A DNA stretch of 64,000 nt from Cheiracanthium punctorium (Eukaryota; Arthropoda; Arachnida; Araneae; Cheiracanthiidae). The notes under the pieces were generated by a model. The model was not told the DNA's origin and ran no database searches. It saw nothing but the letters and a program-made list of their open reading frames with translations. This document shows, piece by piece, positions 49,049-58,914 of the stretch (positions are counted from its first letter, which is position 1; each line of letters opens with the position of its first letter). A program made the position numbers and the translations under genes. The stretch covers positions 992,001 to 1,056,000 of the forward strand of contig JAWZYV010000091.1 of the NCBI GenBank assembly GCA_038373885.1, read 5' to 3'.

Positions 49049-49990
49049 CTGTACCAACGACTTTCGCAGTTGAATTGCGGGAAGATTAAAGGTTTTTTTT
49101 TTTTTTTTTCTGAATGAGTGATCCGGACATTACTACAATACGTTTTTTTTTTTGTTTTTTTTGAGATTAAAAAAAAAAATTTACCATAGGAATTCCATAA
49201 TTCTAATCTGAATTTAAGAAAGTTAGTAGAATAAATTATTTTTAAGTATGTGCTGATAATTTCAAGTGCAGCCCGGCTGTACTTGCTGTATCCCACGAGC
49301 CGCCACTGCTTGGTTTAGTCTAAACCACTGCATTCAGGAGTTTGAGATACGAATGGAGCAATTGTCTTGCTGATATATTCATTTGTCCTCCCCTAGCAAC
49401 TTTCCAAATGGGAGTAACTGTACTTCAAGCATTTTCTGGCAACCAATCTATGTAGATACTACATATATCAATAATGAACATTTTGTTTCATATCAGTAAC
49501 GTATCAAAGTTTTTGAGTACGTAAATTTAATTTATGCAATTTCATTTTGAATAAGCGAAATGATAGTCAGTCATTTGTTAGTGATATTCTTTGGACCAAT
49601 GAGAGTCAATTTACAAGACAGGGTGTTATAAATACAAAAAAATAGTTGCTATTAGTCTCTGTAAAAACCATGTATCATTCGCCCAACCAGACATCAAATG
49701 TGTTGGTTGGTAAATGCTTAGTGCGGCGTATTGAAAGAGACGTTAATTGATCCTTTTTTTTTTTCCCACTGGTGCTTTAACATCTGAAAGGTGTGGATAG
49801 ATTTTAGAGGGCCCAGTGACTGACTTAAGACGAATGCGTTTCACTATGAGATTATCACAAATATGGTTTCATCACAATTGTGCTCCAGCACATAAATCAC
49901 TAAGCCTCGTAACGTTCTAACCGAAAAATTTGGAAATTATATAATTGGGTTGATATAATTTGGAAATAATGTAACTTATTTGTTATGCTA

Positions 49991-50081
49991 AACTACAATT
50001 TTTAATGAATTTATATATATATTGAACATTAATGTATTTATATACTATTACTAATCCTTGAAATATTGGAATCTAATTTAG
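49991..50081. other. Intron end before ET exon
   Basis: Short AT-rich stretch leading to the acceptor aatttag at 50075-50081. Confidence 0.6.
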
Positions 50082-50252
50082 GTGATAAATTGGGAAGAGT
50101 TGTTCATATCATACAGTCCAGGGAACCGTCATTGAGGGATTCAAATCCAGATGAAATTGAAATAGATTTCGAAACTTTGAAACCTTCTACATTAAGAGAG
50201 CTTGAAGCTTATGTTGCCTCTTGTTTACGGAAGAAACCCAGGAAACCTTACA
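50082..50252 (+). CDS. fs(1)h: BET gene exon: ET domain core
   Basis: Exon of 171 bp, between aatttag and gtaagt, starting in phase 1. It encodes [19 protein letters not shown], then the acidic [17 protein letters not shown] strand and loop, and [11 protein letters not shown]. This is the ET fold, which binds short basic peptides in chromatin regulators. The acidic EIEIDFETL segment that pairs with partner peptides is intact, and the sequence is essentially the animal consensus. The one leftover base A joins CT in the next exon. Confidence 0.97.
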
Positions 50253-51456
50253 GTAAGTTTTTTTTTCTCCCTTCCTCATGTGTGTGCGCATTGTATCTTT
50301 ATATCCAAGTTTATATCCAAGTTGAACAGTGACAGATTTCATTTGAAGAGTGTTAATGCAAAAGTCGCATTCTCAAAGTTTTTCAGATATCCATGATTTA
50401 AAAATTAACGAGAGGCATTTTTCTTTCATGTAGTCTCTTACCTACATTATTTTGAGTAATTTTTCAATTTACAATGCCCACATATCTAATAGACAAAGAG
50501 TTATAGCATGTTACTACCTTTTGGGGACATCTAGTAAGTTAGTTAACTATAGCTAAATTAACGTCTGCCAAAAATCAAGAGAATTTTTCAACATTTCAAA
50601 ATTATGTAATAAATTAATAGTAGAGAAAACTTTAAAATTTTTCTTTGTAATGACATAAGCAATCTGAACAGCTGAATTTAAAATTCTCAAATATCCTAAC
50701 AATATAACTGCAGTTCATGAATTTAATTTTCATCATATTGTTCCTTTTCCTAAATAAAATTTCCTTATATTTCAAAAGTATTTTATTTTTCATATTTGGT
50801 TCACAAATATTTTTTAATTTATTTAAAAAAAAATGCAGCTTAAATGACTGTTTTATTGGCTAACATAAATGTTACATGAATATGCATGTATCTATGTACA
50901 GATTTTAAGGAAAATCATTTAAATAAAAAAAAATAATGAAATGATTAAAAAATCCAATTTAAATCGGATTTTTTCGTGGGGGAGGAAGAATCTACAACCC
51001 TGATTTTGGGTTATTCTTCAAATTGCAGTTCTTAATTCATAGATGTCAACTACTACATATTCTCTGTAGTTTCTATAGAATTGATTTACTATGGAGAAAG
51101 AGTGTATACTTTATTTAAATTTAAATATAAATTAGCTTATTCCATACTGTTTTGAAACTATGCTCTTTTTAAATAATTGTTTTTAAAAAAAAAAGTCACC
51201 AACAGTTATTATTGCACAGCAATCAAATCTTGGAACAAACAATTATCGAATGAAATCGGCGCCTAATTTATAATCAGTGCTGGCTGAAGAGAAAAAAAGG
51301 TTGATTCTGGATTCCTGAAGCCTCTGTTCTTTTTCGTGCTTTATGCTTTTCTCTCTTCTGTTTTTGTTTCCGGGCCATATTACACTGTGAAGGCTTAGTG
51401 AGTAGACTCCATTGTAATGGAACAACAAAGTGTTTTTATTGTTGCATATCTTTATG

Positions 51457-51898
51457 CAGGGTGTTCACCGGCGACTTTTCTACAGATTTAAAGATAAGAT
51501 GAGTTGGATGACTTTTTTTAATAAAAAAGATCATTTCATAGTGCTTTCAAGTTTTTGGCTACTTGTAGTACCTTACTCCAGACGACTAATTTGAAAAACA
51601 GACCTTGGAAGAAAGAAAGAGGAGTTGAGAAAAACCAAGTTGCAACTGGTTGCATACTATAAAAAAAAAAATATACTGTCTATTCTGTTATATAATGTAT
51701 GAAGTTTAATTTATAATTTTATTCCTTCTTCTTAAATGAAGCTAAGTGACATATGTTTATTTTTTAACTTCAAAATCAAGCAAAATTGCTATTATTTTGG
51801 CTACTAAAAGTAAGAAAATGGCTATTAAACTGGCAACTTTTTTATGTAAGTGAGGCTACTAATACTATTTTTGTCTCGACATTGGTGGACACCTTGTT
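51457..51898. mobile_element. Probable hAT MITE with CAGGGTGTTCACC / GGTGGACACCTTG ends
   Basis: Imperfect inverted ends; flanks do not give a clear duplication. The right half (aaaatggctattaaactgg...ctactaatactatttttgtc..cattggtgga) is shared with 29330-29440 and partly with 15680-15780, so at least three copies exist here. Confidence 0.55.
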
Positions 51899-52211
51899 AA
51901 TGTTATCAACAGCAGTGTATTTAAGAGGAGGGGCCCCAGGCCCCCTCCGAAAGTGTAAATTAGTTATTAAATAGTGTTATTTTAAAAGCATTTGTATTAA
52001 TTCTAGTAACATTAAAATACCTGATCCTATTTTTGTTCAAAATAGTCTGCATTCATTTTATTTTTCTTCAATAAGATAATGGCTTGAGTCACAATACTTT
52101 CTCTGAGCCAGAGTTTCCCAACTGGTGGTCTATGGATCACTGGTGGTCCCCAAGCAAGTTAACTCTTAGTGGTCTGCCAGATAGGTCATAATTGCAAGAA
52201 TCAGTTTTTAT

Positions 52212-52752
52212 CAGGGTTGGCAAATTTTTGCTAGAAGTGTAAAAGAAACCCAGTAAAAACATCCCTGGCAAAAATAGGATTTTGCCACCCAAAGTGGCAA
52301 AAATAAGATTCACTGTCTTCCAGTTTCTTCTCACCAATCCAAATTCAATAAAGGGTGCAATAGTTGGGGCGTGGGGAGACACTACTTTGATAACTAATGT
52401 ATGATCTAGGCATCTGACAATGGATTGATTGCACTGGTGACTTACAATATTTGAATACTATAAATACAGAATGATAAAATGACTGAAACATAAGTTACAA
52501 CTTATTTATTCCTTTCAAAAGCAAAAGGAAGAAAATAAATCTAGTTGCCTTATAAGGACATAACAAAGGTGTTTTCAATGTATAATTTTGATTTAATATT
52601 TATTTTTTTGGCTGTTTTCATCCAATAATTGTTTTAATTATTGGTTAATTAAATGTAGGATACCAGAGATCGCACTGAAGTCTCATATAAGTGGGTCACA
52701 AAGGCCCCTATCTTGAGAAATATGGGTTTTTGCATTTACAAAAACCATTGTG

Positions 52753-52792
<40 letters not shown>

Positions 52793-52996
52793 ATCGCAAT
52801 CCACAAAATTTGGGTAAATGACTCAAAAATCTGAGTAAACGCGAACACTGGATACAGTACAAATAGTACAGTATGAAATAGTACACAAAAATTATATGAA
52901 TGCTGTTATAACCTTTATTAAATTGCAGACCTAGCTGCATGTTATTTAAGAACAATTAGTTTTTTCCAGTTTTTGCTGCCAAAAATACCAACCCTG
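52212..52996. mobile_element. Probable non-autonomous hAT with CAGGGTTGGC / CCAACCCTG ends
   Basis: Ends CAGGGTTGGCAAATTTT and AAATACCAACCCTG. The flanks do not match clearly. A T run lies at about 52760-52790 and another terminus-like phrase (gtaaacgcgaacactgg) follows it, so a second insertion may be nested. Confidence 0.5.
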
Positions 52997-53090
52997 ATTG
53001 ACATGATGATTTAAACCATGGTTAAAACAGTCAAAAATAGTCATTCGTAAAACTCTTGCCAATCCTGCGGTCTGATATAGGTATGTGATA

Positions 53091-53421
53091 CAGTAAAACC
53101 CCTCTCGCCTGCCACTCGGGTGAATGCAACTGTTCTCAAGCCAAACTTTGTTCTGCCTTTTTTAGGCTACCTACAATTTTTATATCAGACATGTGTACAG
53201 TCAGTAAGTACAAGAAATATTGGTCTGTTTCAGTAGTGATAACAGCTTTTGTGCAGTTTGCTACGCTATTTTTTCTGTAGAGAACAGTACATGCAGTCAT
53301 ATTTGAGTTCCCTTTATCTTAGGATAAATCTGTGTTTTTGTGTATTTTCTGGTAATCGGACTTTTTTTGCGTTCACACTTTACACCCATTTCCAAAGATG
53401 ATGGTTAGAGGGGTTCTACTG
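53091..53421. mobile_element. Pogo/Tigger-like MITE, 331 bp, TA TSD
   Basis: Ends CAGTAAAACCCCTCTCGCC and GGTTAGAGGGGTTCTACTG with TA on both sides (53089-53090 and 53422-53423). Confidence 0.88.
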
Positions 53422-53722
53422 TATGTACAGTTTTAAAAAAATTAAAAAATATAGAACCATGTTAAAAATATTGTTTAGCTAGTTTTATTTTTAAAAATGT
53501 AAGGTAGAAAATGGATAGCAGTAATAAGGTTTTGGTACAATATCGAAAGCAATAACACACAGAAACCCATAAAAGGATGTGATATATGTTCCTGTTATTT
53601 ATTTATTATCTATTATACATTTTGTGATGTTATTTTTATGTCATGAGTGGAGCATCTTATTTTCTAACCGTAAGAGTTAAGTGTAATTAAAATTTTAATG
53701 ATTTAATATTCATATATTTTAG

Positions 53723-53851
53723 CTGCAAGGAATAAAGCCCCCGGAAAAACAAAAGAAGAGCATATTCGGGAGAAAAAGCAAGAACTTGAAAAACGCTTAC
53801 AAGATGTTAGTGGGCAGTTAGGCCAGGCTCCCAAGAAGTCAGTTAAAAAGG
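53723..53851 (+). CDS. fs(1)h: BET gene exon: Lys/Glu/Gln-rich helix after the ET domain
   Basis: Exon of 129 bp in phase 1, between tattttag and gtaagg. It gives ARNKAPGKTKEEHIREKKQELEKRLQDV followed by SGQLGQAPKKSVKK. The charged heptad-like pattern suggests a short helix, as in BET proteins, where this segment (KEELALEKKRELEKRLQDVSGQL type) follows the ET domain. It leads in frame into the Ser-rich terminal exon. Confidence 0.94.
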
Positions 53852-54609
53852 GTAAGGTTCTTTTTCTATTGAACAAGTAGTGTTGAACAGCTTTCTCTTA
53901 GGTAGTCTGTTGTTGAAACTACCATTTGATTTATTTAGCAAATGACATTTCATTTCATTGTTTGGATTTTAAAACCTAAATAATTTCATTCGTGCACCTG
54001 AAAATCACCAAGCTTGACAACTATGACCCCCCCACCCCCTTCTCCCCTCTTAAAAAAAAATGAAAAAAAATCTTCCTTCAGTTTTTAGTTAATTGCATTG
54101 CTTGGTTGTGAGCATGTGTAAATCGCCAAATAATAAAAAGTTGCCATAGGTGGCAAGCTATCCTAGTTCCGTAGTTTTCATCAAAGAAAACATATGGAGT
54201 ACTGATTTCTTAGAGCTAATTATTAACTATACACAGGGATCGTAAATATCATGATATTTTTGAAAATATAAAAAATATCTGATATTTTTGATATATATCT
54301 GATATTTTGATATATATCCGATATTTTGATATTTATAAATACTTCTGATAAAAAGTTAATTTTATTCTTGATAAATATTTTCAAGCATGATGTAAGCATT
54401 ATAACAACAAATATTCAACTTATATTTGCTAATAGTTATATATTTTGCATTTAACAACAAATTTTTACCAGATAAAGTAGGAAACAGAAACAAACTTCTG
54501 AAAAATTAAATGTTTTATGTACTCACTAAAATGCAAAATGTAAGATTCAATCTCAAGTGTCAAGATAATTTTATTAATTACAAATTCAAAATAACATGCA
54601 ATTCTCCCT

Positions 54610-54822
54610 TTATTTCTTTTTATTAAAATATTTAAACAAAAAAGTAATCTTATCTGCTTTTTCAGTCCCTAAGCGATTATGTAGTTTGGACTGGGCTAAT
54701 CCAAAGCTAGAAAATATCCTTTCTAGCCAAGCTGTTGAGGGACTAGTAGTAACTAACTGCCTAATTAGATGCAATGTTTTGTCTTTCAGATGGTCTTCTC
54801 TATTTTGATAGTGTACCACCAA
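54610..54822 (-). pseudogene. hAT transposase C-terminal dimerisation fragment
   Basis: Contains SPSTAWLERIFSSFGLAQSKLHNRLGTEKADKI, the hATC dimerisation signature (.s...ER.FS..g..qsKlRNRLg.ekA.kl). It ends in FKYFNKKK close to the element's 3' terminus, as expected. The 5' part of the frame is lost. Confidence 0.85.
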
Positions 54823-55714
54823 ACTACAGGTTCAACATTTAGAAATTCATCTTCAAACATAAAACTTGGAAAAGGGCTCTTTTTGGCAAAAAAGTTCATA
54901 CAGGGATGGCTACAGAAATTAAGAAACAAAGTTCCCTGATCGTCATATACCCGACAATGATCAAAATTACTGTGACTGTAGAAAACTCCAGAGTGGAATA
55001 CGGGGATAGGGATCGTAATGACTACAAAATTCCACCATCTTGGTGTAAAGGGCAATCGCAGATCGACCAGGGGCAATGAATCGTTACTTTTCAATATGAT
55101 TCGTTACTGGATCGATCAGATGCAGAAGTTTTGACCCCAAAAGAGTGTTTCATATATCCGATTGATTCACATTTCTAAGCTGGCAAGTAACATTGAGGGG
55201 GGGGGGATGTTGCTTATTATAGAAAATACCATTTTCAAAACAGGTTTTATCTCAATTTTCTTGAACTTTAGGGGGCAACTGCTCCCTCTTGCCCGTAGTA
55301 AGTTACGCCTATGTCGTAGATTCGTATGTCTCATATAGTGCTTACATCACTTGAGTCTTGGATTCGTAATGTGTCTACATCACTTGAGTATTGTAGGATC
55401 CAGAATGACACTATGACTTTGCGAGTTAGACGCAGATCCACAACTAAAAATGATCTCGTTCACTAGACGAAAACGAAAGTTTTCTGATTTTTGGATATTT
55501 TTACGAAATTCCCTGCTATTTCCATGATTTTCCCCGATGGATAAAGTAACCTGATTTCCATTATCTGTCGCCACACTGTCATAGCCATAGGCAAAAGTTC
55601 TTTATCTACCGAACATATGAAATTAAAAGTTATGTGGGTTTCATCGTCGCTTAATTTTCCCCCACAATATCTGTGTGTGCTAGTACCTCTAAATGTGCCG
55701 GTGATAAAGCCATT

Positions 55715-55781
55715 TCATTTCTTTCTGAGAATTTTCTCATATCTTTCCTGCCATATACTTCTAATTTTAGCTTTAATTTGC

Positions 55782-55814
<33 letters not shown>

Positions 55815-56005
55815 ACACATTGTGCAATTGTGCATCGATTACTTTGGGCATCATCAAGTGCATTTGAAATGGGTCCTAAAATATCTATGTAATCAGAACA
55901 GTTACCCATTAGGTTTACATCATTGACTAAATTGAAAATGTCTTTCGGCTTCAATTTCAGGTTTTTGCTCTTAGCAAATTTGTACCAAATTTCCCCTGAT
56001 GTCAT
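55715..56005 (-). pseudogene. hAT transposase middle fragment
   Basis: Reads EIWYKFAKSKNLKLK, then DYIDILGPISNALDDAQSN.CTIAQCVKI, text like the linker between the catalytic and dimerisation parts of arthropod hAT transposases. It is broken by a T/A homopolymer that codes for nine Phe and shifts frame. Assignment is by family resemblance and by lying in the same orientation as the C-terminal fragment in the same element. Confidence 0.65.
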
Positions 56006-56934
56006 TCCATCATTCTCCTAGTAAGGTGTCATCTTCCATTTGTAGGGAGTTTCACCTATTCTAAGTGAATCTGAGCATTTGTTGAACTTACCTCCATTTA
56101 CAAGGTACAAATTACAAGGGTTTCTTTTATATTTTCAACAATCGCTAAAGTAAGGAAAGTATTGTCCTAAAAGTCATTCCCCCTTTCCTCCTTTCAATAG
56201 GGATGATATAGAAAGCCTGAGAGGATTATGTCCTGCCCACTCCAGCCCCTTCTAAAATTGATTACTCAAGCAGTGACACCCCTTGTGGTACAAAGGAGGA
56301 TGAAATTTCTTGGAATCACCTAAGTTTCTTTATAAGAAATAAACTATAAGAATACTATAAAAGAAAAATCTTTTCTTTTCCTTCCCTAATTGGTAAACTT
56401 ATTCCCACACTTTACATGAAAATATCAAAAATATCATGATATTTATTATAAAATAAATATCGGATATATATCATGATATATATCCATTGATATATATCAA
56501 TGAACCCTGACTATACATATACGAAAGTCGCCAAATTATGAAAAATTGCCATTATTGGCTAATACGCAAAGGTGTTCCATGGGTTTCACAGAATTAAAAA
56601 TAGTGCGAAGTTTAAATTTTTATGTTCCATGGAACATGCAAGAACCAAGCAATGTGTAGCTCGGTAACATTCTATCTGATCCAACCTTTGGGTTTTGCTT
56701 GTTGAATTCATGCCTTTTTTTACGAATAAGCCTCATTAGGAAACGAATGCCTCCTATGAAAAGCGAGTGTAACGAGTCTAGGGGCTTTGGTCCCTAGTCT
56801 TCTGAATGAATTTAAATTAGACTGACATACATGGATTTTACCAATTTGTTTATGGAAAAAAACACTCAAAATACTGGTGTTAAACAATAAAGTAAATAAA
56901 AAAACTTTGTAAAAAACACACATAAGATGTTATA

Positions 56935-56992
56935 GGTAAGAAGATACGCACGTTTCGACCAAAAATTGTTTTGGCCTTCATCAGTCCAAACC
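56935..56992 (-). ncRNA. Hammerhead ribozyme candidate (Penelope 3' end)
   Basis: On the minus strand the core boxes are in order: CTGATGA (56984-56978), stem II GGCCAAAA/TTTTGGTC with loop CAAT (56976-56957, one G-U pair), GAAA (56956-56953), a two-pair stem III (CG..CG) and the cleavage triplet GTA (56947-56945). Stem I is weaker (TCT with GGA next to the core). Type I hammerheads with very short stem III are known from Penelope-like elements, and the strand agrees with the adjacent ORF. Confidence 0.7.
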
Positions 56993-57484
56993 CTTCGTCG
57001 CAAGCAACACAGGGAACTGAAAAGAGATAAACAAGCAAGATGTTGCCACAAAGGGCAAAGAAAAGTCGAACAAAACCACGGAGAGGGGGAAAAAAATATA
57101 AATAAAATAAGGGATAAAAAGGAAAGGAAAGAAGCACAAAAATACAGAAATAAAAAAGGAATAAATAAATAAATAAAATAATAATAATAATAAAGGAATA
57201 CACGAATACAAACACACACACAAAAAAGAGAAAACAGAACAAACAAAATAACAAAAAACAAATAGAACACTTTTTTTTAATTAAAAACCACGAACAGGAC
57301 AGCACAATATGTGTATATATATATATATATAAAATTTTTTTTAAAAATAAAAACGTAAAGTAAAGACAGTAACACACGTACACACACATAAAAAAAGGGG
57401 GGGGGCAAACAAAATAATAGAGGGGGAAAGGGAACGAAAGAAAAAAGGGGGAGGGGGGAGTAGACGAAGAAAGTGAAAAGAAAC

Positions 57485-58276
57485 TTACAACAGCAGCTTC
57501 CAAGCAGAATGAACGAAAGGAATGGAAGAACCGTCGTTCACAAGATGTTCTAAGTGCTGGGTAATGGAAAAACCTTCCAAAAAATCCAGATGGGACAAAG
57601 ACTGAGGAGTGCACAAAATCTTAGCCTTAGAAAACTGAAAACGATGATTGGAATTCCAACAATGTGAGGCAATAGAAGATTTGGAAAGTTCGTGCTTAGA
57701 AACATATCTCTCATGCTCTTTGAGCCTAAATTTGAGAGCTTTTCTGGTCTGACCAATATAGCCCAAATCACAAGATCCACAAGGAGTATAATAAAAACCC
57801 CAACGGTTCTCAGTAGGAATAGGATCTTTAAGGGAAGAAAATTTAAGTTTATTAACAGGTTTGAAAATGACTTTGAAACCGAAATTTTTGAGACGTTTAG
57901 AAATTTTGTAGCATACAGGTGAAAAGAAAGGTAGTACAATTAATTCGTTGTGAAAATTAATAGTATTAGTAGAAGTATTAGTCTTATTAAATTTAGAAAC
58001 AGCTTTATCAATAATAGAGGGGCTAAAACCACGAGAAACAGCTAAGGATTTTAAGTAACTAATTTCATTATTAAGAGATGAAGAATCGGAGCAAATTTTG
58101 ATAGCACGAAACACATAAGTGTAAAAAGCAGAAAGTTTTTGCTGGTAAGGATGATTAGATAGGGCATGAGGAGGTAAAGATATAGAAAAGGGTTTGCGGA
58201 AAACAGAAGTAGAGAAACCGTCAGGATTCCTAGTTTCTAGGAATCCTGATGGTTTCTCTACTTCTGTTTTCCTCAA
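57485..58276 (-). CDS. Penelope-like element ORF: RT tail plus GIY-YIG endonuclease
   Basis: The 263-codon frame is open and intact but truncated at its 5' end. Residues about 45-95 (KLSAFYTYVFRAI..LNNEISYLKSLAVSRGFSPSIIDKAV) match the region after the reverse-transcriptase core in Penelope proteins. Residues about 155-235 form the nuclease: FYYTPCGSCDLGYIGQTRKALKFRLKEHERY, with the C..C pair, the YIGQT strand, catalytic Arg and R..EH, then SSIASHCWNSNHRF with the paired His. In full elements this enzyme cuts target DNA for target-primed reverse transcription. The first ~22 residues come from the palindrome, not from the ancestral protein, and contain an inverted echo (PSGF / PDGF). Without the RT core it cannot retrotranspose alone. 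Confidence 0.88.
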   Translation of the reverse strand: MRKTEVEKPSGFLETRNPDGFSTSVFRKPFSISLPPHALSNHPYQQKLSAFYTYVFRAIKICSDSSSLNNEISYLKSLAVSRGFSPSIIDKAVSKFNKTNTSTNTINFHNELIVLPFFSPVCYKISKRLKNFGFKVIFKPVNKLKFSSLKDPIPTENRWGFYYTPCGSCDLGYIGQTRKALKFRLKEHERYVSKHELSKSSIASHCWNSNHRFQFSKAKILCTPQSLSHLDFLEGFSITQHLEHLVNDGSSIPFVHSAWKLLL

Positions 58277-58292
58277 ACCCTTTTCTATATCT
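58178..58292. repeat. 56-bp inverted repeat with 3-nt loop at the Penelope 5' junction
   Basis: Arms 58178-58233 and 58237-58292 match at 54 of 56 positions around TTT. Confidence 0.95.
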
Positions 58293-58780
58293 CCATATGA
58301 ATATTTAAATCGTTTACCTTTGCAAAGCCCTCAGAGTCCCCTTTGAACAGATTTTTTTTTTTTTTTTTTTCCCCAGTTCTTCACTGTATCGCAGTGCTTC
58401 CGAAAAGTCTTTAATTTTACAAACTTCATCTTCATTCATGGGGAAATCATTATCATCATCGTCGGAAAGAGAAAACTGTTCGGTTGTGTTTTGAGTAATG
58501 AAATTTGTAATTAGTCAGTGAAATGGCTTTCCCGGAAATTTTTTGAATACATGGACACCTTCCTCAAAACTGAATTCCCTGGTTTCAGAGGAGATACTAC
58601 AAACTTTGGCAGCAAATAAAGAGACTTTTTTAATAGTATGTTAGACTTTCACTGGAAAAATTTTAATTTTGAAGTCTTTTTAATTAATTTTCATAAAATT
58701 TTTATTGTTCATGATTTTTTTTATACTATATTTTTGAAATTAATAATTTTGAAAGATATTAATTGGTACTTAATTCTCAG
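58293..58780. other. Intronic, end of last intron
   Basis: T run at 58350-58371, no coding text. Ends in the acceptor attctcag of the terminal exon. Confidence 0.5.
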
Positions 58781-58914
58781 ATCCTGAAAATGCTAACTCA
58801 GAAGTTGGTGGAGGTCCCAGTCGCCTTAGTGCCAGTAGTAGCAGTTCTAGCGAAAGTGACAGCAGCACTAGCAGCAGTTCAAGCAGCTCATCAGACAGCA
58901 GTGATTCTGAGTGA
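58781..58914 (+). CDS. fs(1)h: BET gene terminal coding exon: Ser/Asp tail and stop
   Basis: The acceptor attctcag is followed by 44 codons and a TGA at 58912-58914. The text is DPENANSEVGGGPSRLS and then a tract of Ser with Glu and Asp, ending SSDSSDSE. A Ser-rich acidic tail of this kind closes BRD2, BRD3 and the short fs(1)h isoform. It therefore defines a short-isoform 3' end without the C-terminal P-TEFb-binding motif. The AGC/AGT codon run is a likely site of length variation between individuals. Confidence 0.95.

Larger units (their letters stand above)
47878..49308. mobile_element. hAT element, 1.4 kb, perfect 8-bp TSD CTTGGTTT
   Basis: Ends CAGTGGCGGCCCGTGG and CCACGAGCCGCCACTG, flanked by CTTGGTTT at 47870-47877 and 49309-49316, inserted in a Tc1-like coding relic. 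Same terminal family as 4332-5190. It contains two tight hairpins (48741-48797, 48996-49048), a start like a second MITE (agcggttctcaacctt, about 48495) and no transposase. Confidence 0.93.
47433..49990 (-). mobile_element. Tc1-like transposon relic split by a hAT insertion
   Basis: The left end CAGTGCATCCCAAAAGTTAAG follows TA and resembles Tc1/mariner termini. The minus strand holds transposase text interrupted by the hAT at 47878-49308; joining across it restores one continuous stretch. The far end is not clearly seen, so the right limit is approximate. Confidence 0.65.
54234..56509 (-). mobile_element. Decayed hAT element, 2.3 kb, perfect 8-bp TSD ACTATACA
   Basis: The outer bases are CAGGGATCG and GAACCCTG, with sub-terminal gatat-rich repeats on both sides (tgatatttt, atatatc), flanked by ACTATACA at 54226-54233 and 56510-56517. 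Two transposase fragments lie on the minus strand at 55715-56005 and 54610-54822. Confidence 0.92.
56850..58292 (-). mobile_element. Penelope-like element, 5'-truncated, with GIY-YIG endonuclease
   Basis: On the minus strand: a palindromic 5' junction (58178-58292), an open frame with the end of the reverse-transcriptase region and a GIY-YIG endonuclease (58276-57485), a low-complexity 3'UTR (about 57480-57000), a hammerhead-ribozyme candidate (56992-56935) and a terminal sequence whose fragments recur at 24395, 28035, 28166 and 29705. Most of the reverse transcriptase is missing. Confidence 0.88.

Noticed and set aside
56720..56850. Minus-strand peptide text RRLGTKAPRLVTLAFHRRHSFPNEAYS
   Set aside because: It looks coding-like, but I cannot tie it to a family, the frame is short, and it is outside the recognised Penelope and hAT limits; left unassigned.
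56866..57614. Long antisense open frames rich in Phe, Leu and Tyr
   Set aside because: They translate an A-rich, low-complexity 3'UTR of the Penelope-like element on its reverse reading; no domain and no codon bias.
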